64,000 nt of DNA, taken from NCBI GenBank assembly GCA_016715995.1, contig JADJXF010000009.1, forward strand, positions 310,001-374,000, given 5' to 3'. The notes beneath the pieces are model-generated. The model was not told the origin of the DNA and ran no database searches. It saw nothing but the letters and a program-made list of their open reading frames with translations. A program made the position numbers and the translations under genes. Below, piece after piece: positions 33,578-43,192 of the stretch. The stretch comes from Flavobacteriales bacterium (GTDB lineage: Bacteria; Bacteroidota; Bacteroidia; Flavobacteriales_F; PHOS-HE28). The stretch's first letter is position 1. Each line of letters starts with the position of its first letter.

Positions 33578-34720
33578 ATGACCTCCGCTCAATCAACACC
33601 GGGCAACAGCGTCAAGCCGAAGCGCGCTTCGCGCTGGCACCTGCCGCTGTGGTGGGCCAATGGTGCGGCAGTGCTGGTGCTGTTGGTCACCTACCTGGCC
33701 CCGCAGGTGAGCCCGGCCACCTTCTGGCCCCTCATGCTGCTCGCCTTCGCCTTCCCCTTCCAGTTGCTGCTGCACCTCGGCTTCCTGTTGTATTGGCTGC
33801 TCTTCCGGCGCAAGCGCATGCTGCTCTCGGGCATTGCATTGCTCATCGGCTGGGGCCACATCGCCGATCATGTCCAGTTCTCCGGTCGGTCACAGCCGCC
33901 GAAGGGAATCACAACCGAGGCGATCAAGGTGCTCAGCTGGAACGTGCGCCTCTTCGACCTGTACAATTGGAAGAACCATCCGCACACGCGCGACCGCATC
34001 TTCGAGCTGCTGCACCGCGAGGACGCCGGGATCCTCTGCCTGCAGGAATTCTTCTCCAGCAGCAACAACCGCTTCTTCCTCACGCGCGATGCATTGGTGC
34101 AGGAGTTCCCCTACCACGAGCACCTCGGCTGGGCGCTGTCGGCGCGCAAGGAGCAGTTCGGCGTGGCCACCTTCAGCAAGCATCCCATCGTGGGCAGGGG
34201 CAGGGTGGAGTTCGCCCGGCGCAGCGGCAACATCTGCATCTGGTCCGACATCGCCATCGGGCGCGATACGGTGCGCGTGTACAACGCCCATCTGGCCAGC
34301 TACCATTTCGGCAAAGAGGATTACCGCTTCATCGAAGGCCTCGATGCCGAGCGCGATGCGGATTCGATCAAGCTCGGCGGCGGCCGCATCCTGCAACGTC
34401 TGCGCATAGGCTCTGTCCGGCGAGCGCAAGAGGTGGAGGCGATTGAGCAGCACATGGCCGCGAGCCCGTTCCCTGTGCTGTTCTGCGGCGACATCAACGA
34501 TGTGCCGATGAGCTACGCCTACGCACGCTTGCGGGGCGATCGCCGCGATGCCTTCGTGGAGAGCGGGCGTGGGCTCGGCGGCACCTACATCGGTCGGCTG
34601 CCCAGCTTCCGCATCGATCACATGCTCCACGACAAGGCAATCGCGAGCTGGGACTTCCGCACCTTGCCCGAGGAGCTGAGCGACCATCACCCGATCAGCG
34701 CGGTGATCGCGGTACGCTAG
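33578..34720 (+). CDS. Membrane-anchored endonuclease/exonuclease/phosphatase family protein
   Basis: 380 residues. About three N-terminal helices (GAAVLVLLVTYLAPQV, FPFQLLLHLGFLLYWLLF, LLSGIALLIGW), then an EEP domain with the usual active-site blocks: VLSWNVRLF (Asn), AGILCLQEFF (metal Glu), FCGDINDVP (Asp/Asn) and SDHHPISAVI (catalytic His). Members hydrolyse phosphodiesters in nucleic acids, lipids or sugars. The domain is probably on the periplasmic side. Substrate unknown. Confidence 0.9.
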   Translation: MTSAQSTPGNSVKPKRASRWHLPLWWANGAAVLVLLVTYLAPQVSPATFWPLMLLAFAFPFQLLLHLGFLLYWLLFRRKRMLLSGIALLIGWGHIADHVQFSGRSQPPKGITTEAIKVLSWNVRLFDLYNWKNHPHTRDRIFELLHREDAGILCLQEFFSSSNNRFFLTRDALVQEFPYHEHLGWALSARKEQFGVATFSKHPIVGRGRVEFARRSGNICIWSDIAIGRDTVRVYNAHLASYHFGKEDYRFIEGLDAERDADSIKLGGGRILQRLRIGSVRRAQEVEAIEQHMAASPFPVLFCGDINDVPMSYAYARLRGDRRDAFVESGRGLGGTYIGRLPSFRIDHMLHDKAIASWDFRTLPEELSDHHPISAVIAVR

Positions 34721-34833
34721 TGATGCGGACAGTGCTCCGGTGAAGCAGCGCATCGGCTGCCATCCTCGTCCTCGGATGGTCCGGCAAAACGCGCAGCTGC
34801 GTCAATCGGACGGATGCGGCGTGCATCACTGCG

Positions 34834-34841
34834 TAGTTTCG
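34834..34841 (+). promoter_or_regulatory. Putative -7 element (TAGTTTCG) of the secreted M1 peptidase gene
   Basis: TAnnTTCG variant 12 bases before the ATG at 34854; supports that start over the GTG at 34740. Confidence 0.45.
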
Positions 34842-34853
34842 GGCACCCATTCC

Positions 34854-37301
34854 ATGTCCATGCGCCATCGTCACCTCTTCGTCATCCTGCTGATGCTCCT
34901 GAACGCTTTCGCCGTGATAGCGCAGGTCGGCGAGCGCGGCAGCTGCCACTACTACCGTAACCGTGATGCGGGGCTCCGCTTACCCTTGACCGCAGCGCAG
35001 CGTGACCTCATCGATGAGACGATCGCCCGCAGCGACACCTTTGATATTCGGCACTATGAGATCAGCCTGGACGTCACGGACTATGGTGGGCAGTACCTCA
35101 AGGCAAGCACCACCATCACCTACGCGGCGCGCATGGATGGGCAGTCCTCGATCCGGTTCGACCTGCAAGGCCTTCAGGTGGATTCCGTGACGGATGGCGA
35201 TGGCGCCTTGCCATACACCTATGATGGCCAGTTCTTGCGCGTGGACCTCGGGACGGCGCCAGCGATTGACGAGGAACGGCAACTGATGGTGCACTACCAA
35301 GGCACACCGGACCGGGACCCGAACTGGGGCGGCTTCTACTTCGAGAGCAACTACATCTACAACCTCGGCATCGGCCTCACCACCGTGCCACCCAACTTCG
35401 GGAAGGTGTGGTACCCCTGCTTCGACAGCTTTGTGGAGCGCGCCAGCTATTCGTGGCATGTGAAGAGCGCCGGCGGTCGCCGTTTCCACGGGCAGGGTGA
35501 ATTCCTTGGAGAGACACCGCTCGGCGGCGATACGGTGATCCGCTCCTACATGCTCACGCAGGAGATCCCCACGCACATCAGCGCGGTGGCCGTTGCGGAT
35601 TATGCGGAGCACAACTACGTCCACACCGGTGCCAATGGCGACATCCCGGTGACGCTGCTGGCCAAGTCGGCGACGCTTCCTTCGATGGTGAGCAAGTTCA
35701 CCGACCTCAGCGCCGCCATCGACGCGCTCGAGTACTGGTATGGGCCTTATGCGTACGGCCGTGTAGGCTATGTGCTCACCACCGACGGCGCGCTGGAGAT
35801 CCCCACCAATGTGGCCTACCCCGATTTCATGCCCGGCCAGAGCGCCTCGCAGAACCGGAAGCTCTTCACACATGAGCTCGGGCACCACTGGTGGGGTGAT
35901 GTGGTGACGCCTCACATTCACAACGATATGTGGCTGAAGGAAGGCCCCGCAGAGTACAGCGCCCATCTGCTGGAGGAATGGCTCTATGGTCGCGCGGCCA
36001 TGGTGGCCATGGTGAAGAACAACCTGCTCGACATCATGAACACCGCGCATCTCGACGATGGCGGCTTCCAGCCGCTTTCGCCGATGCCCGATGAGCACAT
36101 CTATGGCACGCACACCTACTACAAGGGCGCAGCGGTGCTGCACAATCTCCGCGGCTACCTTGGCGATGAGGCCTTCCGCAACGCCATGCGCCAGGTGCAG
36201 CTCCAGTACGGCAACAGCGACCTCACTGCGGCGCAGTTCCGCGATGCGTTGGAAGCCGTGAGCGGGGAGGACCTGCATCCCTTCTTCCAAGACTGGATCT
36301 TCAGTCCGGGGTACTCGGTGTTCGAGGTGCGCTCATTCACCGCGGCGCCTGGCGGAGGGGCATGGGAGGTTGACCTGCGCATCGGTCAGAAGCTCTATGG
36401 CACCCTCGGAATGCACACCGATGTGCCGCTTGACCTCACGCTCTTCGCTGCCGATGGAAATGTGCACGAGCAGCGCATCATGGCGGGCGGAGTGCTCACG
36501 GAGCTTCAGGTGAGCTGCCCCTTCGAACCGGTGCTGGCCGTGCTGAACCGCTACCAGCGGCTCAACCAGGCCCGCATGGACCACGAGATCACATTGGTGC
36601 CAGGGGTGAGCTTCGGCAATGTGCTGCCCTACGTCGATTTCCGGCTCTATGCCAACACCCTCGTGGATAGCACGCTCGTGCGTGTGGACCACATCTGGTC
36701 CGGGGCGGATACCGATGCGCTTGGTTGGGGCATCACGCAGATCAGCGACACGCATTACTGGAATGTGGACGGCCTTTGGCCGGAAGGCACCAGCCTACGT
36801 GGCCGGTTGCTCTACATGGGCGGCGTTCCCAACCAGATGGACCACGCGCTGATCGCCGGAGATGAGACGGGCTTGGTGGTGGTTCACCGGCGCACGGCGG
36901 ATGAGCCCTGGCAGGTCTATGCCGATCAGACGATCAACGCGGGATCGCTGACGAATGGCACGGGCACCATCACGATGGAGACGCTGGAGAAAGGGCAGTA
37001 CGCGTACGCCAAGATGAGCGGCGCCATCGGCGTGCCCGAGCAGCAGCATGCAGCCTTCGCGCTCTATCCGGTGCCAGCCGACGACCAACTCACCGTGCGC
37101 CTCGATGCCCCGGCTGAAGGCACATGCCTGGTTGATGCGATCGCCGCCGATGGCCGTGTGGTCCTGCGCCGCACCGCGCCCAAGGGATCAACGCTGCTCC
37201 AGTTGGATGTAAGCAGCTTGGCTGAGGGCGCATACACCATCCGCGTCGTAAGCATGTCGGGGACGGTGCTGGGGGCGCGCGCCTTCTTCGTGGCACGCTG
37301 A
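34854..37301 (+). CDS. Secreted M1-family aminopeptidase with T9SS type A sorting domain
   Basis: 815 residues from ATG 34854, with a signal peptide (HLFVILLMLLNAFAVIA). The M1 catalytic block is classic: GALEIPTN in place of GAMEN, then HELGHHWWGDVV near residue 340, 18 residues from the first zinc motif to the Glu in WLKEGPAEY. The C-terminus ends in a type A sorting domain (FALYPVPADDQLTVRLDA, SLAEGAYTIRVVSM). Exported through the outer membrane by T9SS, it probably degrades external peptides. A second M1 enzyme in this window (12873) lacks the sorting tail, so the two probably act in different compartments. Confidence 0.95.
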   Translation: MSMRHRHLFVILLMLLNAFAVIAQVGERGSCHYYRNRDAGLRLPLTAAQRDLIDETIARSDTFDIRHYEISLDVTDYGGQYLKASTTITYAARMDGQSSIRFDLQGLQVDSVTDGDGALPYTYDGQFLRVDLGTAPAIDEERQLMVHYQGTPDRDPNWGGFYFESNYIYNLGIGLTTVPPNFGKVWYPCFDSFVERASYSWHVKSAGGRRFHGQGEFLGETPLGGDTVIRSYMLTQEIPTHISAVAVADYAEHNYVHTGANGDIPVTLLAKSATLPSMVSKFTDLSAAIDALEYWYGPYAYGRVGYVLTTDGALEIPTNVAYPDFMPGQSASQNRKLFTHELGHHWWGDVVTPHIHNDMWLKEGPAEYSAHLLEEWLYGRAAMVAMVKNNLLDIMNTAHLDDGGFQPLSPMPDEHIYGTHTYYKGAAVLHNLRGYLGDEAFRNAMRQVQLQYGNSDLTAAQFRDALEAVSGEDLHPFFQDWIFSPGYSVFEVRSFTAAPGGGAWEVDLRIGQKLYGTLGMHTDVPLDLTLFAADGNVHEQRIMAGGVLTELQVSCPFEPVLAVLNRYQRLNQARMDHEITLVPGVSFGNVLPYVDFRLYANTLVDSTLVRVDHIWSGADTDALGWGITQISDTHYWNVDGLWPEGTSLRGRLLYMGGVPNQMDHALIAGDETGLVVVHRRTADEPWQVYADQTINAGSLTNGTGTITMETLEKGQYAYAKMSGAIGVPEQQHAAFALYPVPADDQLTVRLDAPAEGTCLVDAIAADGRVVLRRTAPKGSTLLQLDVSSLAEGAYTIRVVSMSGTVLGARAFFVAR

Positions 37302-37305
37302 TCCG

Positions 37306-38331
37306 ATGTCCTTCAACGCCATCGGTCGGAAGAAACCGCTGTACAAGGTCAGTCCTGCACTGACCGAATATCTGCGCCGACATGGTCGAGTGGCCTCCTC
37401 ACCGGTGGCGTACAGCGAATTGCTCCGCTACGATGGACTGATGCCGCACCACGGCGCCGATGGGAAAGCCACGCTGTGGAGCACGGTGCTCTTCCGGCCG
37501 GCCGATCAAGCCGAATTGTATCAGCGTCTGGTGGAGACCTACCAGCTGCTGATCGCCGGCGGCAAACCGATCGAGCACCTGCAGGTGGCTGGCGTGGACC
37601 TCTGCCCTTATGGCAACTCGCAACCCTTCCGTGTGAAGATCCTCAACCGCCTCAACGACAACCACGACTACTACTACATCAAGCGCACCGATGCCAGCCG
37701 CGTGTATGGTCTTGAACTGGAGCACCTCCTCTCACCTTACCGTATGAACTACCTGTTGAATTGCGAAACCCTGCTGGAGGAGCACATCATCGGCGTCCCG
37801 GGCGACAGCTTCATCACGGACCCCACGCGTTATGGCGGCGGCATGAACGCCGTGCGGCTGTGCAAGGAGTTCGTGAAGTTCAACGAGCGCTGCTTCGTGC
37901 GGCTGCTCGGCGATATGCGCGCGTACAATTTCGTGGTGGATGTGATCCACGACCTCGACCAGGTGCAATACCGCTTGCGTGCCATCGATCTGGACCAGCA
38001 GAGCTATGAGGGGCGCGTGCGGATCTACCTGCCACAGTTCTACAAGGAGAACCTGCCGTATGTCCGATTGGCGCAAGAGGTCATTGGGCCGGAGACGGCA
38101 CTTCAGTACCGCAACGAGGAGCGCTCCCTGCTGCGGCGACGCACGACCCTGGCCGGTGACACCCTTGACGACCTCCTCTCGGTGATGGCCGGCGACGAAA
38201 TCGCTCCGCAGGAGCATGTTTCGCAATTGGGCCAGGAGTTGGCCGCGCATCATAGCGATGAAGGCTTCACCGACTGCACGAGCATGGGGACGCTGCTTGC
38301 CAGGCACGTGCGGGCCTGCTTGAGCGAATAG
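37306..38331 (+). CDS. Unrecognised cytoplasmic protein, 341 residues
   Basis: Starts 4 bases after the secreted M1 peptidase stop, so likely co-transcribed. No signal peptide or membrane helix. Readable blocks: GRKKPLYKVSPALTEYLRRHG near the start, HDYYYIKRTDASRVYGLELEHLL, NYLLNCETLLEEHIIGVPGD and RAIDLDQQSYEGRVRIYLPQ. The AIDLDQQ block with an earlier YIKR could recall a kinase-like fold, but the order and missing motifs do not let me claim it. The C-terminal 60 residues are Glu/His-rich and probably flexible. I do not recognise the family. Confidence 0.85.
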   Translation: MSFNAIGRKKPLYKVSPALTEYLRRHGRVASSPVAYSELLRYDGLMPHHGADGKATLWSTVLFRPADQAELYQRLVETYQLLIAGGKPIEHLQVAGVDLCPYGNSQPFRVKILNRLNDNHDYYYIKRTDASRVYGLELEHLLSPYRMNYLLNCETLLEEHIIGVPGDSFITDPTRYGGGMNAVRLCKEFVKFNERCFVRLLGDMRAYNFVVDVIHDLDQVQYRLRAIDLDQQSYEGRVRIYLPQFYKENLPYVRLAQEVIGPETALQYRNEERSLLRRRTTLAGDTLDDLLSVMAGDEIAPQEHVSQLGQELAAHHSDEGFTDCTSMGTLLARHVRACLSE

Positions 38332-38432
38332 TCCGCCATCAGTCTAGCGGAAGGGATGAAGGCGTAACCGCAGGCAACGGATCGCGTTAGAGCGCCCCGG
38401 ACATCGTTCTGATGGCCGGAAAAAGCGACCTA

Positions 38433-39170
38433 ATGAAACGTTCGATCCTCTCCCTGACGGTGTGCTTCAATCTGGTCTGCGTAGCGCAGTTGTCGCAGCG
38501 CATCGAGTACCATTGGCTCAACCAGGTTTGCGCCGACCTTATTAATTGTGATGGGGGCTGCACGGCCTGCAACATCCCGACGAACTCCGCTGGTTCCTTC
38601 TTCGGGACCAACGCCGCCTTCATCGGCGTCTCCATCTGCCCGCTGCCCATCAACGTGGGTGACAATGCCGTCTTCACCGGCGGGTGGGACCTGCAGTCCG
38701 GCCCTGGCAAGACCGTCATCATCTCAGGCATCGCCACGGTGCCCATGCGGATTGATAGCATCCGCTTCCGCCATTCCATCTACTCCATCGGGCCCGACCG
38801 CGTGAAGGTGGCATACACCGCCAATGCCGCGATGGCTCCCGAGGAGGTGGCCGACGTTGAGGTGCCGACCGATTTCACCACTGTTTCGCTCGCCGACCTG
38901 GGTTGTGTGCAACCTGCTCCCGGCGCGCCGATGGGCACCTTCCAGATCCGCTTCACGCCCTACGGCAGCACCGAGGGCGGCTGGGCGCTGGATGAGGTGA
39001 TCATTGTGGGAAGCACCTGCGAGGCCTCCACCGTGGGCGTGGCCGAACTGGCCGTGTACCGTGATGCCACGGGCGGCCCTTGGGTGGATCTGCTCGGACG
39101 ACCGATGACGGCTCAGCCTGCGCCCGGCGTGTACATCGCTGCTGGCAAGCGCGTGCGCGTGGTGGAGTGA
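38433..39170 (+). CDS. Secreted protein, putative T9SS-exported, function unknown
   Basis: 245 residues from ATG 38433 with signal peptide (MKRSILSLTVCFNLVCVAQ). The N-terminal mature part is Cys-rich (CADLINCDGGCTACNIP), suggesting disulfides. The middle looks like beta-sandwich. The end (VDLLGRPMTAQPAPGVYIAAGKRVRVVE) is a short sorting-tail-like sequence with the PGVYI pattern that ends many T9SS proteins. Convergent with xerD. Function unknown. Confidence 0.75.
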   Translation: MKRSILSLTVCFNLVCVAQLSQRIEYHWLNQVCADLINCDGGCTACNIPTNSAGSFFGTNAAFIGVSICPLPINVGDNAVFTGGWDLQSGPGKTVIISGIATVPMRIDSIRFRHSIYSIGPDRVKVAYTANAAMAPEEVADVEVPTDFTTVSLADLGCVQPAPGAPMGTFQIRFTPYGSTEGGWALDEVIIVGSTCEASTVGVAELAVYRDATGGPWVDLLGRPMTAQPAPGVYIAAGKRVRVVE

Positions 39171-39223
39171 CAGTCCCAATCCAGTCCTTTCGTAGGCTCC
39201 GCGCTCTTGTTGAAGCGCGCTAT

Positions 39224-40138
39224 TCAACCTGCCTTCGCTCCCGCGCGCGGGTGGAAGCGCAGGATGTTGCTGCGCAGGTATTCCCGATCCAGGTGCGTGT
39301 AGATCTCCGTGGTGGTGATGCTGGCATGGCCGAGCATCTCCTGCACCGCGCGCAGGTCCGCGCCGCCCTCAACCAGATGCGTGGCGAACGAGTGCCGGAA
39401 GGTGTGCGGGCCGATGGTCTTGCGCACGCCAGCGCGCACGGCCAGTCGCTTCACAAGGTTGAAGACGGACATGCGCGACAGTCCTCCGCCGCGCGCGTTG
39501 AGGAAGACGATGTCCTCCGCCTTCTTCTGCACAGGCAGTGCGGCGCGTTCGTGCCGCACGTAGAGCCCGATCCAATGCAGGGCCTCCGCGCCGATGGGAA
39601 CCAGCCTTTCCTTGTCGCCCTTGCCCACCACGCGCAGGAATCCTTCGGCGGCGCTGATGCGCGATAGACGCAGCCCGCAGAGCTCGCTCACGCGAAGTCC
39701 GCAGCCATAGAGCGTTTCGATGATCGCCCTGTCACGGTGCGCCAGTCGCGCGCTCAGGTCCACCGCGTCGGCCAACGCGTCGATTTCATCTATGGAGAGG
39801 AAGACAGGCAGCTTGCGACCCAGCCGTGGGCTCTCGATCAATTCGCTCGGGTCGTTGTCGATGGCCTTGTCCACAAGTAGGCTGCGGTGGAATACGCGCA
39901 CCGCGCTGAGCAGGCGTGCCTGACTTGTGGCAGCGAGTCCTGTGCGCGCTTGGCTGGTGATGAAGGCTTGCAGGTCGTCCAGGGTCAGGCAATCAGGCGG
40001 CAGGGGCGGGGCGTTCCCTTCGGCGAAGGCACGCAGCTTGGCGATGTCGTGCGCATAGGCCTGCACGGTCCGGTCACTGAGCGCGCGCTCGAGCTTCAGG
40101 TACATGCGGAAGCCGCGCAGGGCCTTCTCCCAATCCAT
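39224..40138 (-). CDS. xerD: Site-specific tyrosine recombinase XerD
   Basis: 304 residues from ATG 40138. Core-binding domain (LKLERALSDRTVQAYAHDIAKL) then catalytic domain with all active residues: Arg in YGCGLRVSELCGL, Lys in VGKGDKERLVP, HTFRHSFATHL (His-x-x-Arg), the His in LGHASITTTEIY and the nucleophile Tyr in that same block. Resolves chromosome dimers at dif with XerC. Housekeeping position divergent from aroQ is common in Bacteroidota. It is not linked to any mobile element here. Confidence 0.95.
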   Translation of the reverse strand: MDWEKALRGFRMYLKLERALSDRTVQAYAHDIAKLRAFAEGNAPPLPPDCLTLDDLQAFITSQARTGLAATSQARLLSAVRVFHRSLLVDKAIDNDPSELIESPRLGRKLPVFLSIDEIDALADAVDLSARLAHRDRAIIETLYGCGLRVSELCGLRLSRISAAEGFLRVVGKGDKERLVPIGAEALHWIGLYVRHERAALPVQKKAEDIVFLNARGGGLSRMSVFNLVKRLAVRAGVRKTIGPHTFRHSFATHLVEGGADLRAVQEMLGHASITTTEIYTHLDREYLRSNILRFHPRAGAKAG

Positions 40139-40228
40139 GCACGAAGGTTCATTGTCGTTGGTCGCTGGTGCCGCGCTGGTCACCCTGGCTTCCAACGCTG
40201 CGCTGTTCATCCGCATCTTCGCGCGGCG

Positions 40229-40654
40229 ATGGCGCGCTTCCTCATCCTCAACGGGCCCAACCTCAACCTGCTTGGATCGCGGGAGCCGTCGGTCTATGGA
40301 GGCCGTTCCTTCGAGGAGTACCTGGTGGACCTGCGCGGCGAGTTCGCGGCGCACGCCATCGTTCATGTGCAGAGCAACATCGAAGGGGAATTGGTAGAGG
40401 CCGTGCAGCGCGCGGATGGGGCGTACGATGGCTTGGCGCTCAATGCCGGCGGGTTCACGCACACCTCCGTTGCGCTGCGCGATGCGATCGCTGCGGTGCG
40501 CATCCCGGTTGTGGAGGTGCACATCAGCAACCTGCTGGAGCGGGAGCCCTTCCGCCACGTTTCGCTCACGGGCGGCGTATGCATCGGGAGCATCATGGGC
40601 CTCGGCCTCGATGGCTACCGGCTCGCCATCGCCCATCTGCTTCAGCGCCGCTGA
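40229..40654 (+). CDS. aroQ: Type II 3-dehydroquinate dehydratase
   Basis: 141 residues, the normal length. Third step of the shikimate pathway. Signature LILNGPNLNLLGSREPSVYGG holds the catalytic Tyr; NAGGFTHTSVALRDA and VVEVHISNLLEREPFRH hold the catalytic His residues. The start is ATG 40229; the open frame upstream to 39887 lies antisense to xerD and is ignored. Its 3' end overlaps the convergent glycosyltransferase gene by 13 bases. Confidence 0.97.
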   Translation: MARFLILNGPNLNLLGSREPSVYGGRSFEEYLVDLRGEFAAHAIVHVQSNIEGELVEAVQRADGAYDGLALNAGGFTHTSVALRDAIAAVRIPVVEVHISNLLEREPFRHVSLTGGVCIGSIMGLGLDGYRLAIAHLLQRR

Positions 40655-41676
40655 TGGAAGGCGGCTTGGTCGAGCGCGGAGAAGCGCTTCCAGCCGAGCA
40701 CGAAGCGGTCATAGGCGATGCTGCGGTGATAGAGGCCGGTGAGGTCGGGTGAGCGGTCCAGGGCGGCGAGTGATCGGCGCTGCCTGAGCGCGCGCGGCAG
40801 CCGTGCAATGAAATGCCATTGGGCGCGACCGACTTCCCACGAGTGGCGGCCATGGCCCTCGATCAGGAATTTGATCGCAGCGAAGCCATCGAGCACCATG
40901 CGCCTCAGCAGCCAGAGCCACCATCGCGGACCGCTTAGATTCTTCGTGAGTACCAGGAGGCTGTTGCGGAAGTTGAGGTAGGTCTTGCGGGGGCTGCCGT
41001 AGCCGAGGGCGCCGCCCCCGACGTGGCGCACCGATGCGCTGCTGGTGTAACCGATGCGCCAGCCCTGGCGACGTAACCGCCAGCAGAGGTCGATCTCCTC
41101 CATGTGGGCGAAGAAGGCCTCATCGAATCCGCCCGCGCCGTGGAATGCTTCGGCGCGGATCAGCAGGCAAGCGCCCGTGGCCCAGAACACCTCGCGATCG
41201 TCGTCGTACTGCCCCGAGTCGGACTCGGTGATCTCGAAGATCCTGCCCCGGCAGAAGGGGTAGCCGTTGCGGTCGAGGAATCCGCCAGCCGCGCCTGCAT
41301 GCTCGAATCGGCCCGGATCGGCGTGGGAAAGGACCTTGGGTTGGCAGGCGGCCATCAGCGGATCGCGATTGAGGTAGGCATTCAGCTGTTCGAGCCAGCC
41401 CGGCGTCACCTCCACGTCGCTGTTGAGCAGGAGGTAACGTTCCGCATCCACCTGTTGGAGCGCCATGTTGTAGCCTCCAGCGAAGCCGAGGTTGCGCGGC
41501 AGTTGTATCACGCGCACCGTAGGCATCGCTTCGCGGAGCCAGGCCGTTGAACCATCCGTTGATGCGTTGTCGGCCACGATCACTTCCGCGCCGGAGCTGT
41601 TGGCCAGCACGCCGGGCAGGAAGCGCTGCAGCCAATGCTGCCCGTTCCAATTGAGGATGACGATCGCCGTGCGCAT
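40642..41676 (-). CDS. GT2 family glycosyltransferase (rhamnosyl/galactofuranosyl type)
   Basis: 344 residues. GT-A domain: VILNWNGQHWLQRFLPGVL, VIVADNASTDGSTAWL, NLGFAGGYNMAL, the DxD equivalent LLLNSDVEVTPGWLEQL and ATGACLLIRAEAF, with catalytic region HMEEIDLCWRLRRQGWRIGY. Fits the WbbL-like/cell-wall transferase branch. Likely adds a sugar to a surface glycan; no other glycan genes are adjacent. An upstream in-frame ATG at 41694 is possible. Confidence 0.93.
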   Translation of the reverse strand: MRTAIVILNWNGQHWLQRFLPGVLANSSGAEVIVADNASTDGSTAWLREAMPTVRVIQLPRNLGFAGGYNMALQQVDAERYLLLNSDVEVTPGWLEQLNAYLNRDPLMAACQPKVLSHADPGRFEHAGAAGGFLDRNGYPFCRGRIFEITESDSGQYDDDREVFWATGACLLIRAEAFHGAGGFDEAFFAHMEEIDLCWRLRRQGWRIGYTSSASVRHVGGGALGYGSPRKTYLNFRNSLLVLTKNLSGPRWWLWLLRRMVLDGFAAIKFLIEGHGRHSWEVGRAQWHFIARLPRALRQRRSLAALDRSPDLTGLYHRSIAYDRFVLGWKRFSALDQAAFHQRR

Positions 41677-41721
41677 GCGTCTGAAGCGCGGCAAAGGTGG
41701 GGCGGCGCGGTCAGCCGATGA

Positions 41722-43179
41722 TCAGCGCGGATCGTTGAAGAACTCGTTCACCCGATCGCTCTCGAGGGTGCCCACCTGCTGGGTCTGCACGCCGGGCAGC
41801 GGCACGTTGCGCTGGTGCAGGATGTTGTTCCACTGCGGATTATTCATCTCGCCGGGCACTTCACTGTGCAGGAGCACCAAGCACGAATTGGCCAGGTCGG
41901 GCTGGTAGAAGACGAAGCGCCGGTTGGTGTACTTGCCAGCGCGGTAGTAATGCCAGATGGTGTAGGGCAGGGTGCCCATCTCGTTGAACCGGTCCATCAT
42001 CGTGTTCGGCGGCCCGTACTTGAGATAAGTCTGCCCGCGATCGGTCTCGTAGCCGCGCAGCACGCGGCATCCGAAGATCTTGTTCACCTTGATCACCTCG
42101 GCGCGATAAGCGCGCCACGCGGATTCGGGGTCAGCGCCCCGGTTGGCCCAGAAGCTGTACATGAAACGGCGCATCAGGTCCATGTCGCGATCCTTCCAGC
42201 GGTCGTCGATGATCTTGCGCTCCAACGGATCGGCGATGGGCCGCAGGCTGTGGATGTGGGCGGCGAGCGAATCCGCATCCTGGAAAGCGCCGACGAAGGT
42301 GTTGCTGATGTCGAACGCGGCGAGCGATTGCAGGTCGTAGTTGAACGCGATGGGATTGTTGCGCTGGAAGAACAGTTCGCGCCGATCCACCAGGTCGCCG
42401 CGCCGATCCCGGATCTCCACCACCGCCAGATAGTTCCCCGAAGAGAGTTGGCCAATGTCGAATTCCGCGAATACCGGCTCCACTTTCCGTGCTTTGATGC
42501 GCTGCCCCATCTTCAGGCCACCGCTCACCATCCGCTTATCCAGGTCCTCCACCTGCCAGGAGAGCAGGTACAGGCTATCCTGCCCGAATCGCTCGTCGGC
42601 GCCATAGACCTCAGCGTAGAATGCCAGACGGCCTACGCTAGGCGGCAGGTAATCGCTCAGCAGCGGCACCGCGCGATACCCGAACTTCGATGGCACATCC
42701 GCTGGTGCGCGCTCGAATCGCTCGGCGAAGAGGATGTCCGAGATCGACAAGCCTGAAGGCTGAGCGCCGATGGCGAGCGGCGCATCATACCTCGTCACGG
42801 TCGTGTCCGTGCTGTTCAGGTCGCGCACCTCGATGGAGAGTTGGTATTCACCGGGTGGAAGGTCGAAGAACTCCTGATGCACCAGGTCGGTCTGGAGGGA
42901 ATCGAGCCGCTCCGGACCGAGGACCTCCGTCTTGGCGAAGGCCTTGATCGCACCCGCCTGTTCGATGATCGTGAGCGCCTCCACGCGTGCCTGGGTGAAG
43001 CCGGGCTGGGTGGACTTCATAGTGGCAGTGCCAGCTAGGATGGCCATGTTCACTTCCACACGAGGGCCGGCATTTGGTTGGTGGAACACTCTTGTCTCCA
43101 CGGCCAAGTCGACTGCGGCCCGCAGCGGGGACAAAAGCATGAGCAGGGCGAGGAGGAGGGTGGATCGCTGGTAGGCCAT
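41722..43179 (-). CDS. GWxTD-domain secreted protein
   Basis: 485 residues from ATG 43179, with signal peptide (STLLLALLMLLSPLRAA). The C-terminal half has the GWxTD domain pattern: FMYSFWANRGADPESAWRAY, VIKVNKIFGCRVLRGYETD, RGQTYLKYGPPNTMMDR (the name motif here is GYETD). The N-terminal half is beta-rich. The family is widespread in Bacteroidota and predicted to be periplasmic, function unknown. A TAGCTTTG box lies 5 bases before the ATG, which supports this start over the in-frame ATGs upstream. Confidence 0.92.
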   Translation of the reverse strand: MAYQRSTLLLALLMLLSPLRAAVDLAVETRVFHQPNAGPRVEVNMAILAGTATMKSTQPGFTQARVEALTIIEQAGAIKAFAKTEVLGPERLDSLQTDLVHQEFFDLPPGEYQLSIEVRDLNSTDTTVTRYDAPLAIGAQPSGLSISDILFAERFERAPADVPSKFGYRAVPLLSDYLPPSVGRLAFYAEVYGADERFGQDSLYLLSWQVEDLDKRMVSGGLKMGQRIKARKVEPVFAEFDIGQLSSGNYLAVVEIRDRRGDLVDRRELFFQRNNPIAFNYDLQSLAAFDISNTFVGAFQDADSLAAHIHSLRPIADPLERKIIDDRWKDRDMDLMRRFMYSFWANRGADPESAWRAYRAEVIKVNKIFGCRVLRGYETDRGQTYLKYGPPNTMMDRFNEMGTLPYTIWHYYRAGKYTNRRFVFYQPDLANSCLVLLHSEVPGEMNNPQWNNILHQRNVPLPGVQTQQVGTLESDRVNEFFNDPR

Positions 43180-43184
43180 CACCA

Positions 43185-43192
43185 CAAAGCTA
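43185..43192 (-). promoter_or_regulatory. -7 element (TAGCTTTG) of the GWxTD gene
   Basis: Exact TAnnTTTG match on the minus strand, 5 bases before the ATG at 43179; implies a leaderless or near-leaderless mRNA. Confidence 0.5.

Noticed and set aside
39224..40138. XerD as the integrase that inserted hicBA
   Set aside because: All features fit the housekeeping recombinase, it is 14 kb away, and the hicBA boundaries do not resemble a dif or att core.
39887..40228. N-terminal extension of aroQ
   Set aside because: The extension is antisense to xerD; the type II dehydratase family starts at the ILNGPNLNLLG block, which fits ATG 40229.
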